Shown: positions 34,937-43,410, counted from the first letter of the stretch. The stretch: 64,000 nt of DNA from an uncultured Christensenellaceae bacterium (GCA_910588695.1 CAJUOV010000003.1:69043-133042), one strand, 5' to 3'. Notes: generated by a model not told the origin, from the letters alone. Numbers and translations are program-made.

Positions 34937-36016
34937 CTATTTCGATTGGATGTGAGGAACTGCGATCCGTTCATAAGACGCTTTGTATCCGTCTACATAG
35001 GGGAATCCGTCTTCGTCCCAGAGCAGTTTATCGATAAAGAGCGAACGGCGCGGCGAAGAGCCGTAATTTCCGAGAACGTACTTCGTCTCGTAACCGTGAT
35101 AAACAATCCACCAATCTCCGCCGTCGTCTCGGATCGCGCAGTTGTGTCCCGGTCCCATAACTTCTTCGGAACCCTTGATTACCAACTCGCCCAACGTTCC
35201 GCGGTTCAAGAGCAAATCTCCGTCTCTGTCTTCCCACGGCCCGAGCGGCGAGCGGGAGCGGACGACGTTGACATAATAAGTGCTCTGAATCCCCAAACAG
35301 CAATGCCCGAGCGAAAGAAAGAGATAGTAATATCCGTCTCTCTCGATCATGTATGCGGCTTCGAAATCGGATAAATTCGAATTGCCGCCGATCAACTGCG
35401 GCTTTGCCCCCTCTTTGATTTTCAGACCTGTGGAATCGAGCTCGATCATATAGAGCCCGAAGAAACTGCCCCAGATCATATACACGCTGTCTTCGTATAA
35501 AAACGTATAACTGTCGATCGAATTTTTTACGCCCGAAGTTTCGCTGCTCAAAATCATACCGCGATCGCGCCACGGTCCTTCGGGCGAGTCTGCCGTACAA
35601 ACGCCGATCCCGGGATTTCCGTCGTCCCAGACGGAAAGCGAATAATACAGGTTATATACATTGCCGATTTTAACAATATCGGGCGCCCAGGTTCCGCTTT
35701 GACTGCTGCCCCAGCTCGGTTTTGTTTCGGCGGAAAACACGTCACCGACATACTCCCATTCGACGAGATTTTCAGATTTGAGAATGGGAAGGTATCCGAT
35801 CCTGTCCTCTCCGCCGTAATTGCCGTAGTCCTCCGTCGCGTAGGCGTAAAAGGTTCCGTCGTCTCCGCGGATAATACAGGGATCGGCGAATACGGGCGAA
35901 AATACCGGATTGATAAAATCCGTCTGTCCGCCTTCGGAATTCGGAGCACAGGCAAAAAATGCTGTTGAAGTGAGTAGCGCTGTCAGAACACAGCACGTTT
36001 TCAAAAACTTTTTCAT
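34937..36016 (-). CDS. GH43 lipoprotein, arabinanase-like (second of a tandem pair)
   Basis: This 359-residue surface lipoprotein (lipobox Cys23, AFFAC) has a five-bladed beta-propeller. The general base is the Asp in FADPCIIRGDDG, the second Asp is in TWAPDIVKIGNVYNLYYS, and the acid Glu is in SDFEAAYMIERDGYYYLFLSLGHCC. The GHCC end of that blade is typical of GH43 endo-arabinanase subfamilies. ATG 36016 lies two bases after the stop of the first GH43 gene, with a weak ribosome site, so coupling is likely. It is a paralogue of that gene and was probably made by tandem duplication. Confidence 0.9.
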   Translation of the reverse strand: MKKFLKTCCVLTALLTSTAFFACAPNSEGGQTDFINPVFSPVFADPCIIRGDDGTFYAYATEDYGNYGGEDRIGYLPILKSENLVEWEYVGDVFSAETKPSWGSSQSGTWAPDIVKIGNVYNLYYSLSVWDDGNPGIGVCTADSPEGPWRDRGMILSSETSGVKNSIDSYTFLYEDSVYMIWGSFFGLYMIELDSTGLKIKEGAKPQLIGGNSNLSDFEAAYMIERDGYYYLFLSLGHCCLGIQSTYYVNVVRSRSPLGPWEDRDGDLLLNRGTLGELVIKGSEEVMGPGHNCAIRDDGGDWWIVYHGYETKYVLGNYGSSPRRSLFIDKLLWDEDGFPYVDGYKASYERIAVPHIQSK

Positions 36017-36018
36017 AG

Positions 36019-37161
36019 TCAATCTTCGATATAGGGCGCGACCGTTTCTCCCGCCGAAGCGAAATGATTCTTCGTATGCGGCCAACCGCCGTCCCAGTAA
36101 ATTTTGTCGATACACAGCGCGCGGCGGTTTGTTCCCGTATCTTCGACCGTTCCGCGCTTCGTAAGGTCATATGCGTGATACACGATCCAATCGTCGCCGC
36201 TGTCGTCTTTGATCATCGCGTTATGACCGCAGCCGACAAAGTCCGGACCGTTGCGGATGACGTTCGTGCCGAGACCGCGATCGCTTCCGAGCATCGCTTT
36301 GCCGTCCTCTCCGTAATAGGGACCGAACGGGGAAGTCGCGCGGTAACACTGCACGTAATAATTGGTATCCAATCCCTCGCAGCAATTCCCGTATGAAACC
36401 ATCAGATACCAGTACTCCTCATGCTGAATCAGCCACGATCCCTCGTATGCGCAATGATCTTTTGTTCCGCCGATCTGCGTCGCCTTCGCGCCCTCTTTGA
36501 TTGTAAGTCCGTCCGCCGACAGTTCGATCCAGAAAATTCCGTAATAACTTCCCCAGATCATGTAAACCCCGCCTTCGTAGACAAAAGTAAACGAATCGAT
36601 GCTTTGTTTCACGCCCGTATTCTGATAGCTCACGATTTCTCCGTGATCCGTCCACGGTCCCGTAGGCGAAGGCGCGGTACACACCCCCACGCTCGAAAAT
36701 TCCCAGTTGTCCCATGTAGCGGCAGAATAATAGAGATTGTAAGTATCGCCGATCTTTACAATGTCGGGCGCCCACAGACCGCGCCCTTTCGCCCATTGAG
36801 GAAAGGTTCTTGCCGAAAACACATCGCCGACATATTCCCAATCCGCGAGGTTTTTGGAACGGATCGTCGGAATATATGCCACCCGAAGAGGTTTTTGCTC
36901 GCCGTCCCAGCGGCTGGTGTCCGACGTGCCGTAGGCGTAAAAGTAACCGTCGTCGCCGCGTATGATCGTAGGATCGGCAAACACGGGTTCGAATACGGGA
37001 TTGGTGTAGTAGGTAATATCGGGCGGAGAGGGCGGATTCGGCGTCGAACCGTCTCCGTTGCCGCCGCCGTTCCCTCCTCCGTTTCCGCCGCCTGCGCCGC
37101 CGCAGCCTGCGAGAAGGAACAGTAACCCGCAACATAACACGCTTGCAATCTTTTTACGCAT
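36019..37161 (-). CDS. GH43 lipoprotein, arabinanase-like (first of a tandem pair)
   Basis: This 380-residue surface lipoprotein has a lipobox Cys at 20 (LLAGC), then a Gly/Asn/Pro-rich linker (GNGGGNGGGNG...NPPSPP) and a GH43 propeller. Catalytic candidates are the Asp in FADPTIIRGDDGYFYAYGTSD, the Asp in GLWAPDIVKIGDTYNLYYS, and the Glu in CAYEGSWLIQHEEYWYLMVSYGNCC. It probably cuts alpha-1,5-arabinan or related pentosans outside the cell. AGGAGG precedes ATG 37161. It opens the unit that ends with the second ABC importer. Confidence 0.91.
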   Translation of the reverse strand: MRKKIASVLCCGLLFLLAGCGGAGGGNGGGNGGGNGDGSTPNPPSPPDITYYTNPVFEPVFADPTIIRGDDGYFYAYGTSDTSRWDGEQKPLRVAYIPTIRSKNLADWEYVGDVFSARTFPQWAKGRGLWAPDIVKIGDTYNLYYSAATWDNWEFSSVGVCTAPSPTGPWTDHGEIVSYQNTGVKQSIDSFTFVYEGGVYMIWGSYYGIFWIELSADGLTIKEGAKATQIGGTKDHCAYEGSWLIQHEEYWYLMVSYGNCCEGLDTNYYVQCYRATSPFGPYYGEDGKAMLGSDRGLGTNVIRNGPDFVGCGHNAMIKDDSGDDWIVYHAYDLTKRGTVEDTGTNRRALCIDKIYWDGGWPHTKNHFASAGETVAPYIED

Positions 37162-37244
37162 AATTTCCTCCTGTTTTTATCAGAAAAAAGCGTCTTTTAT
37201 CAATTTGCCCTTTTCTGTGCTTTTTCATTTCAAACAAAACTAAG

Positions 37245-37256
37245 GTTTACGTTAAC
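37245..37256. promoter_or_regulatory. Candidate LacI-type operator 1 (GTTTACGTTAAC)
   Basis: A near-palindrome centred on CG, of the LacI/GalR operator type. It lies about 85 bp upstream of the first GH43 gene, and a second copy is 64 bp away. Confidence 0.5.
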
Positions 37257-37308
37257 TTTCTAAAAATAATAAACCGCACAGCACGCACGGAATGTTTTCA
37301 AAAAAAGA

Positions 37309-37320
37309 GTTGACGTTAAC
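37309..37320. promoter_or_regulatory. Candidate LacI-type operator 2 (GTTGACGTTAAC)
   Basis: It overlaps the -35 box of the plus-strand promoter at 37310, so binding would block it. It differs from operator 1 by one base. The 64-bp spacing (about six helical turns) would allow looping between the divergent units. Confidence 0.5.
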
Positions 37321-37338
37321 CTTTTTTTGTATTATAAT
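37310..37338 (+). promoter_or_regulatory. Promoter of the thioredoxin-like lipoprotein gene
   Basis: TTGACG (37310-37315), 17 bp, TATAAT (37333-37338). The start near 37345 gives a leader of about 33 nt. Confidence 0.8.
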
Positions 37339-37377
37339 ATAAGAAAGTACACTTGTCAATACCTTTCCAAAAAATTT

Positions 37378-37905
37378 ATGAAAAAATTTTCAATGCTTCT
37401 TTGCCCGCTTTTTTTTGTTTTCTGCCTACTGTTCGGCGCATGCCGGAACACAAACGCCGTCTATTCGATCTACGCAGACGGCGAATATGAAAGCACGCTT
37501 TCCGAACGGAACGCCTATCTTCTCTCCGATCCCGATCGCGTCAAAGAAAAGATCGAAAGCGAAAAGAATCTTGTACTCGTTCTGATCGGCGCAGCTTGGT
37601 GCCCCTATTGCGCAAGCGACGTAGGACCCATCGACGAACGATTCAGACAAAGTACGCTTTTTACAGAACTCGAAAAGATATATTATATCGATGCTGACGA
37701 CTCACAGCGCTCTACCGAGACGATCATGGAATTCAACCGCGCCTACGGCTGGAATATGCGCACGCGCATCCCCTGCCTGATGGCGGTTCGGGAACAGACC
37801 CTCGTCGCTGTGATCACCGATGAAACTTTCACTGCAATCGAAGACCGAACGGAACGGATCGACGCTTTTTTCTCTTTTATCGAACAATCCGTTGATTCAA
37901 AATGA
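37378..37905 (+). CDS. Thioredoxin-fold lipoprotein
   Basis: This 175-residue lipoprotein (lipobox Cys22, LLFGAC) is one of only two intact plus-strand genes here. A thioredoxin-like fold is indicated by VLVLIGAAWCPYCASDVGPIDERF, with the redox pair C75-P-Y-C78, then YYIDADD and a cis-Pro candidate in TRIPCLMAV. ATG 37378 lacks a good ribosome site. Its promoter overlaps a LacI-type operator shared with the divergent GH43 unit, so it may be co-regulated with glycan use. A role in extracellular thiol chemistry is inferred; its partner is unknown. Confidence 0.82.
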   Translation: MKKFSMLLCPLFFVFCLLFGACRNTNAVYSIYADGEYESTLSERNAYLLSDPDRVKEKIESEKNLVLVLIGAAWCPYCASDVGPIDERFRQSTLFTELEKIYYIDADDSQRSTETIMEFNRAYGWNMRTRIPCLMAVREQTLVAVITDETFTAIEDRTERIDAFFSFIEQSVDSK

Positions 37906-37936
37906 TTTCCGACGGAAAATAAGTTTCGGCATTGCT

Positions 37937-38305
37937 TTCAACAAAATTTACTGCGATAAGAAAAGCGGCAAGGACTTCGAGCGCGAACAGTAAATAAAGA
38001 TGATCAAAAAAATAAAGACGGGCGATCTGCTCGTCATAAAGTCTATTGACAGATTGGGGCGCAACTACGACGCGATTATCATAGAATGGAAACGCATCAC
38101 AAAAGACGTCGGCGCGGATATTCTCGTGCTCGATATGCGCACTTACAAAAATTTGATCGGACGATTGATTGCCGATATTGTGTTGCAGCTTCTTTCGTTT
38201 GTCGCCGCTCACCTTTCCCGCTCAATCTCCTATTCCGAAGCTCTGCGCCTTACCAATCTCCGCCCTACTACTTTTTATCGGTATGTAAAAAGCTATTATA
38301 ATTAA
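37937..38305 (+). pseudogene. Serine recombinase (resolvase) relic
   Basis: A frame beginning FNKIYCDKKSGKDFEREQ is broken by TAA at 37991 and resumes as MIKKIKTGDLLVIKSIDRLGRNYDAII, then LIADIVLQLLSFVA. It jumps to a C-terminal helix-turn-helix tail (YSEALRLTNLRPTTFYRYVKSYYN). This matches the catalytic domain of small serine recombinases, but the N-terminal part with the catalytic Ser and a middle segment of 30-40 residues are missing. It is a dead fragment. From 38306 to 38466 the DNA is AT-rich, and I see nothing else in it. Confidence 0.8.
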
Positions 38306-38466
38306 AGTCTTTTTAATTTCGTAAGTTCAAATTTTTTTTGTTAAAATACATTAAAAGACAGTATTTATAATTGGAACACTAAACTCAAATGCCAAATTTT
38401 AGCATATATCATGTCGTCTCAAACACAATATTTCTAATAATCTTATTCGTCTGATACATGTATATC

Positions 38467-39300
38467 TCATCCCAGTAGTTTTAATATATTTTCCCGCACG
38501 TTATTTTCAAATCGCCGAATATAACCCGCAACATAGTCGGCAATATCGAGCGATTTACCTTTGATAAGCGGCGTTAAATCCATGGCGTAGTTGAGCATGG
38601 AATAGGTGTCGCAGGCATGGCTTTCACTGAATGTCGCGTTCGCAAGCCTGCGCCCCTCTGCCGCCAAGTCGTAACGCTTACCGCCGACAATCTGACTGTC
38701 GAACACGGACGATAACGCACGCGATAAATTAGGGTGCGCACTGCAATCCAAATACATTTTCTCGTCGTCGTTCAACCAATCCAGATTGCGCCAAACCTCG
38801 CATCCATACACCTTTTCAGGAAGTTCGTCCGTGTTCAGTTGTCGTAACGCTTGAATCGCCTTTAATGCCGTCGCCACGTGCGTTTCGTGCTTATCCGCAA
38901 GATTATGTAGATAGACGTATTTCGGCTTTGTTTCCTTGTATATTTCTTTTAGCTCTATTATGATTTCCGTATCGCTTTTATCCTTGACCTGTTTGGAGGA
39001 ATATCCGAGCAAAAGCTGCGCGCCGTATTCGCCGAGCATCGCCGCCTTTTTCTGTTCTTCGATTCGGATTGCTTTCATCTGCTCGTCCGTGTATTTTGCA
39101 TACAATCCGTTTCTCGGGCTGCCCGCGCCGTCCGTTACAACAACTCCGCAGAACAACTTGTCTTTTGCTCCGAAACATTCTGCAATGGGCGCATACGCCA
39201 TAAATTCGATGTCGTCCTGATGCGCGGCAATGCACAAATGCGTCGTGCGTTCTAGCGCTTGCTTCTCTTCCGTTCCGTCCGGAATATAAACCGTTCTCAT
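38467..39300 (-). CDS. PIG-L/LmbE-family deacetylase (copy 2)
   Basis: This 277-residue paralogue of the deacetylase at 12478-13293 shares HLCIAAHQDD-EFMAY (H27, D29, D30), NLADKHETHVATALKAI, and a near-identical C-terminal MDLTPLIKGKSLDIADYVAGYI. ATG 39300 overlaps the nagB stop (ATGA), exactly as in the other locus. The zinc-binding His/Asp residues are kept, so the enzyme should be active. Copy-specific divergence is mostly in the N-terminal loop and central helices. Confidence 0.9.
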   Translation of the reverse strand: MRTVYIPDGTEEKQALERTTHLCIAAHQDDIEFMAYAPIAECFGAKDKLFCGVVVTDGAGSPRNGLYAKYTDEQMKAIRIEEQKKAAMLGEYGAQLLLGYSSKQVKDKSDTEIIIELKEIYKETKPKYVYLHNLADKHETHVATALKAIQALRQLNTDELPEKVYGCEVWRNLDWLNDDEKMYLDCSAHPNLSRALSSVFDSQIVGGKRYDLAAEGRRLANATFSESHACDTYSMLNYAMDLTPLIKGKSLDIADYVAGYIRRFENNVRENILKLLG

Positions 39301-40019
39301 AATCTGCTTGCCGCCTCCCTGTCCGCAATCAGAATACAATTCGGGTGCAGCTGTAACACGCTTGCAGGGACTTCTTCCGTCACTTTTCCGTGTACCATGT
39401 TATAAACCGCATCCGCCTTGTTTTTACTGCTTGCCAAAATGAGTATTTGCTTTGCCCGCATGATTTGTTTTATGCCCATGGTAAACGCCTTCTTCGGCAC
39501 GTCGCTTATATCGGAAAATAAACGGGCATTGTCTTTAATGGTATTTTCGGTCAAATCGACGACGTGCGTTGCGCTCCCGAACGGCGTATTCGGTTCGTTA
39601 AAAGCAATATGCCCGTTGCTCCCGAGCCCCAACAACTGAATATCCCGCGGCATTTCTTCAAGTAGCTTATTGTACCGCCCACACTCCGCTTGCTCGTCCT
39701 GCGCCGTGCCGTTCTCGATATAAGTATTACTTGCCTCAATATCCAAATGACGGAACAGATTTTCACGCATAAAATAAGCATAGCTCTGCGGATGGTCTTT
39801 GGACAATCCCTTATATTCATCCAAATTCACCGTGCGGATATGTGCATAGCTTGTCCCGTGCGAATTGTAATCCTCAATCATGTAACGGTACAATCCCAAA
39901 GGCGTTGTGCCCGTGGCAAGTCCCAACACGGCATAAGGGTTACTTACCACAGTCTCTTTCATTACCTCGAACGCCTTCGCGCTCAGTTCTTCGTAGTCTT
40001 TTGTAATTATAATTTTCAT
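39297..40019 (-). CDS. nagB: Glucosamine-6-phosphate deaminase (copy 2)
   Basis: This 240-residue NagB has the same length as copy 1 and about three quarters identical residues by eye. It retains VNLDEYKGLSKDHPQSYAYFMREN, LGLGSNGHIAFNEPNTPFGSATHVVDLT and KAFTMGIKQIM. An AGAAGGG site precedes ATG 40019. It forms a coupled dyad with the second PIG-L deacetylase. It probably receives GlcNAc released by the GH20 enzyme of the same region. Confidence 0.95.
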   Translation of the reverse strand: MKIIITKDYEELSAKAFEVMKETVVSNPYAVLGLATGTTPLGLYRYMIEDYNSHGTSYAHIRTVNLDEYKGLSKDHPQSYAYFMRENLFRHLDIEASNTYIENGTAQDEQAECGRYNKLLEEMPRDIQLLGLGSNGHIAFNEPNTPFGSATHVVDLTENTIKDNARLFSDISDVPKKAFTMGIKQIMRAKQILILASSKNKADAVYNMVHGKVTEEVPASVLQLHPNCILIADREAASRL

Positions 40020-40042
40020 CTTTTTTCCCTTCTTATTAAAAA

Positions 40043-40369
40043 CTACTCCTCGTCATAGCGTTCTATCGATAAAATAAATTGATTATTCGTCATAATCTCG
40101 TTAAGCGTTTGCGAAGAATATTCTTTATCCGTGCTTATGATCGCATGGTACACGGTAGCATCCCCGTCGCGTGTAATCGTGAGACGGTTAAAGTGCTCCG
40201 TAGAAAACAACTCCTTAATCAATGCCGCGCCTACGCATACAATCGTGTGCGTACGGATACCCGCCTCTTTATAGCGCAGCTTCCGCTCGAAGCCAATCGC
40301 AAATCCGAGCACAACCGCCACCATTATCCCGATTAAATATTTTAATTCCTGCAATATAATTTCTGTCAT
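40043..40369 (-). pseudogene. Internally deleted MgtC/SapB-like protein
   Basis: The 108-residue frame joins the first membrane segments of an MgtC-type protein (YLIGIMVAVVLGFAIGFERKLRYKEAGIRTHTIVCVGAALI, residues 11-51) directly to the C-terminal ACT-like end (LTITRDGDATVYHAIISTDKEYSSQTLNEIMTNNQFILSIERY). MgtC proteins are normally about 220 residues, so about half is missing in frame. The promoter region is also unclear. It is likely a non-functional remnant sitting between the SGNH hydrolase and nagB. Confidence 0.75.
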
Positions 40370-40387
40370 ATCATAATTTCTGTCATA

Positions 40388-41062
40388 TCAATGTTCCATG
40401 ACGCGATAAATGCGTTCGGCGATTTCCGCCATACCCCGATCCCCCGGGTGCGCGGCAACACCCTGATGCCGAAACTTCCCGATTGCCTTCATTTCGGCAC
40501 AACTGCCTAAATCGTTGAGTTGCACGAAAGCATATCCGTTTTCTTCGGCAAATTCCCGAACGAAGCGGTCAAACGGTTCGTATTCCCAGAATAGGTCGGT
40601 TAAAATAACCTTTGCTTTGCCCTTGAAATATCCGACCATGCTACGGTAACAGGATATAAAAGCATTCAGGTTTTCTGCCAATTGCGCATTTTCGCCCAGC
40701 CGCACGACGACGATATCCGCGCCGAATTTCTTCGCCTGCCCGTAGCGGGTTTCGAGCAACGTAACATCACGGGTCCTCTCCCACTCGCTCAAATTCGCAA
40801 CGCAGTAAGAAACTTTCTTTCCGTCCTTTTGCAAACGGGATACAAGCCGATGAACGTAATCGTTTTCCCTGCAAGACGCCGCCATGCCCCAATCGCCGAA
40901 CCAGCCGATATCTTCGGCTTTGCCGTGCCGGGTAATGGAGTTGCCCAAAAACAGAATCTTCATATCGGCGTTTTCCGCAAACCGAAAGAAAACGTGATCG
41001 CCGTCTTTTATCTGCCCGAAGGCGGGCACGTCGTTTTTGATAAAATCGTCTGAAATTCTCAT
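40388..41062 (-). CDS. SGNH/GDSL-type hydrolase
   Basis: This 224-residue cytoplasmic protein has block I as MKILFLGNSITRHG (nucleophile Ser about residue 42), block III-like VVRLGENAQLAENL, and block V as HQGVAAHPGDRGMAEIAERI with the catalytic His. These enzymes remove acyl groups, here perhaps acetyl esters from imported oligosaccharides. The N-terminal extension of about 30 residues before block I is kept because the start at 41062 overlaps the upstream stop (ATGA). Confidence 0.85.
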   Translation of the reverse strand: MRISDDFIKNDVPAFGQIKDGDHVFFRFAENADMKILFLGNSITRHGKAEDIGWFGDWGMAASCRENDYVHRLVSRLQKDGKKVSYCVANLSEWERTRDVTLLETRYGQAKKFGADIVVVRLGENAQLAENLNAFISCYRSMVGYFKGKAKVILTDLFWEYEPFDRFVREFAEENGYAFVQLNDLGSCAEMKAIGKFRHQGVAAHPGDRGMAEIAERIYRVMEH

Positions 41063-42294
41063 TGCAGTAACATCTCTAAAACGGGAAGGTTATGACTTAA
41101 AAAGCCCGCGTGCATAAACGGCTCGCCGGTATCGGGGTGATAGCTTTCGAACAAGTCCCCGTGCTCCTTTAAGGCTTTCTCCAAAAGACGCACCGTAGCC
41201 GTTCTCATTCTCTCCGCGAGCTCGCTTTTCCCGTAGCGAACGAGACCTTTATAGACGCAGTAGTTTGCGACCGTCCAAATTGCGCCCAGCCAATTCGAAG
41301 GGTTGCCCTTACTTTTAACCAAGCTGTACATCTTTTCGTTTTTGGCAAGCGTTCTGATGCCGTATTCAGCAAATAAATCGTCGTTATCCATAAGATGCGC
41401 GCACATTCTTTCCGCCCGTTCCCCGTTGCATATTCCTGCGTACATGGGCAGAAAGCACGCCCAAAACCGAATTTTAAGAGGCATCGTTTTCCAATGCGGC
41501 ACAAGTCCCGAATGGAGCGCAACGCCCTTCACCTCGCACTCCGTCCTATGAAATCCGATATCCTGCGAGTAATAGAGCCCGTCCCGTTCGTCCCACATCT
41601 CCGCGTTGACGGCGGCTTTGAGTATTTCCGCCTTCTCCCTCGCCTCGGCGGCGCGCCCGTCGTTCAACTTGTCCAACAGCTTCGCAAGCGCGACGTATTC
41701 GAGATAGACGAAACAATTCAGAAAGATATCGGCGCCGCTTTTCGGCGGGCGGAAGAACACAGTGGGATTGTTGTCGATGCCGATCATGATATCGTCCGTC
41801 CAGAAAAACAGTCCCGAATTTTTATCGTACTGACGGGTTTCGAAATAGCGCATATATTTTACGAGCTTTTTGATATCGAAGCGATCGAAATCCCCTACGA
41901 ATTCGCATGCGTTCAAAGCGGACTGACAAAGAAAAGGCAGGTGCTGATTGAGCGGCACGCCTTTTTTGTGGCGATCGTGAAAAAAGCCCTCGAACAGTCC
42001 CTCGCCCGATACCATTATGGGCGTGAATCCGTCCTCCTCCTGCGCATCGAGAAAATCGAATACCGAGCCGCAGATATGCTCCTTTGCGGTTTTTCGCGAA
42101 ATTCCAGCGCGCGCCATCTCGGCTTCGCCGAACGACCCGAACGCTTTGACGAGCGCGAGCGCCACCCAATAGGAATCCCACCCCCACAGCTCGTTCGTAT
42201 AGCCCGTTCCCGGGACGAGAAAAGGATATCGCAGATTCTTTGCGGGAGCCTTAAAAACGTTTTTTAAGTGAGTCAGTATATAATTTTTAATCAT
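41059..42294 (-). CDS. Trehalase-like (alpha/alpha)6-barrel glycoside hydrolase
   Basis: This 411-residue cytoplasmic protein resembles the GH37/GH63/MGH1-type superfamily. It has RYPFLVPGTGYTNELWGWDSYWVALALVKAF near the start, GVPLNQHLPFLCQSALNA, MWDERDGLYYSQDIG, SNWLGAIWTVANYCVYKGL, and DLFESYHPDTGEPFMHAGFLSHNLPVLEML at the end. The conserved Asp (WGWDSYW) and the late Glu (LFESYHP) are the catalytic candidates. The exact substrate is unknown; glucosyl or mannosyl oligosaccharides are possible. GAGGACC precedes the ATG. Confidence 0.8.
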   Translation of the reverse strand: MIKNYILTHLKNVFKAPAKNLRYPFLVPGTGYTNELWGWDSYWVALALVKAFGSFGEAEMARAGISRKTAKEHICGSVFDFLDAQEEDGFTPIMVSGEGLFEGFFHDRHKKGVPLNQHLPFLCQSALNACEFVGDFDRFDIKKLVKYMRYFETRQYDKNSGLFFWTDDIMIGIDNNPTVFFRPPKSGADIFLNCFVYLEYVALAKLLDKLNDGRAAEAREKAEILKAAVNAEMWDERDGLYYSQDIGFHRTECEVKGVALHSGLVPHWKTMPLKIRFWACFLPMYAGICNGERAERMCAHLMDNDDLFAEYGIRTLAKNEKMYSLVKSKGNPSNWLGAIWTVANYCVYKGLVRYGKSELAERMRTATVRLLEKALKEHGDLFESYHPDTGEPFMHAGFLSHNLPVLEMLLQ

Positions 42295-42406
42295 GGTCCT
42301 CTATGATTTTCGGCTTTCCTTTTTCGACGAGCAATTTCCGTCTTAGACACACGTCGGCGCTACATGCGCCTACGAGAATTTCGTATACGCCGTCCGTAAT
42401 CCCCCA
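42287..42406 (-). pseudogene. Remnant of a GH3 Fn3-like C-terminal tail
   Basis: A minus-strand frame reads W-G-I-TDGVYEILVGACSADVCLRRKLLVEKG and stops at 42287. It matches the end of GH3 beta-glucosidases (compare EPGEFEIMVGGSSADADL in the intact gene at 43494). No start or upstream domain remains. The stretch 42407-42576 has a 63-codon frame (KHAENYKMFAVTGKGLIEYSI) with no family I can name, probably more debris. Confidence 0.5.
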
Positions 42407-42576
42407 ACAATCCTTCAACGACGACCAATGCGCCCTCTCAGCGGCAAACAGTTACCGTCACTTTGAGCGATACGGTATACAACCCCACGCCGTCCGTTTC
42501 GTTCGCCGTTATGCTGTATTCTATTAATCCTTTGCCCGTAACTGCAAACATTTTGTAATTCTCCGCGTGTTTTATC

Positions 42577-43410
42577 TCAAAACTTAACGACATAGCCGTC
42601 GTAGGATACGGTGATACCGGTGCCCGCAAATATCTTTTCCGTTTCTTCGTGCGTGCCGGTGTGGTTGTGCGTGATGTGCGTGATCATAAATTTCGTAGCC
42701 GCGTCGCACATGCCCTTTTGCAATAAATATTCTTTGAGCTTTTTGTTCTCTTCAAAGTTCATGTGCCCTTTATAGTAGTTGATTCCCATTGTCGCGTCCA
42801 TAACGACGCAGTCGAACTTTTTGCCGTAGCCGCCGAGATATTCCAACGTTTCATCGTAGGGATAGCCGCTGTCCACGAAATACAAAAGCGCGCTTTTTCC
42901 GTCGTCTATCACGTAATTGAGCGCGTCCTCCTCGAACGCGTGGCATGCCTTTATGGGCGTAATCTTGTATTCGCCCGCCCGGAACGGCTCGAAGGCGCGC
43001 ACCTCGTGCAAAACGATCCCGTCGCGGATTTTCTTGCCGATCGGAAAAAGCGCGAACGTGCCCTCGAATTTGCGCGTTACGTCGCTGTTGCCGTAAATAT
43101 TCAGCTTTTCCGCCGCCATGTTGTGCGCAAAGCCGTCGCCGCGCGTTTCGAGTATTTCGGGCACATAGTGGTCGGCGTGCGTATGCGTAACGAGTAAGTG
43201 CTCCACATGCCCCAAGCTAAAACCGTAACTGAGGCAGTGCGCGTGCGTCGCTGCCGGCAGATCTATCAGCAGCTTGCCGTCCACAAGCGATTGACTGAGC
43301 GAGCGCAAGCTTTTGCCGCCCGCTTTGCGTGCCGCCTTGCAATGCTCGCACTCACAAAACAATGCGGGATATCCCTCTCCGCCGCCGCTTCCCAAAATTT
43401 TCAGTTCCAT
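42577..43410 (-). CDS. Metallo-beta-lactamase-fold hydrolase (PhnP-like)
   Basis: This 277-residue protein starts at ATG 43410, with GGAGG and AAGGG upstream. The N-terminal LKILGSGGGEGYPALFCECEHCKAARKAGGK has the Cys-rich insertion (CECEHC) seen in PhnP-type phosphodiesterases, and the metal site is LVTHTHADHY (HxHxDH), with MITHITHNHTGTHEE later. PhnP acts on cyclic ribose phosphates; the position between GH3 and trehalase-like genes suggests a sugar-phosphate or cyclic-phosphate substrate, but this is open. Confidence 0.87.
   Translation of the reverse strand: MELKILGSGGGEGYPALFCECEHCKAARKAGGKSLRSLSQSLVDGKLLIDLPAATHAHCLSYGFSLGHVEHLLVTHTHADHYVPEILETRGDGFAHNMAAEKLNIYGNSDVTRKFEGTFALFPIGKKIRDGIVLHEVRAFEPFRAGEYKITPIKACHAFEEDALNYVIDDGKSALLYFVDSGYPYDETLEYLGGYGKKFDCVVMDATMGINYYKGHMNFEENKKLKEYLLQKGMCDAATKFMITHITHNHTGTHEETEKIFAGTGITVSYDGYVVKF

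Noticed and set aside
37937..38305. Functional serine recombinase
   Set aside because: It has an in-frame stop at 37991, no catalytic N-terminus and a missing middle segment.
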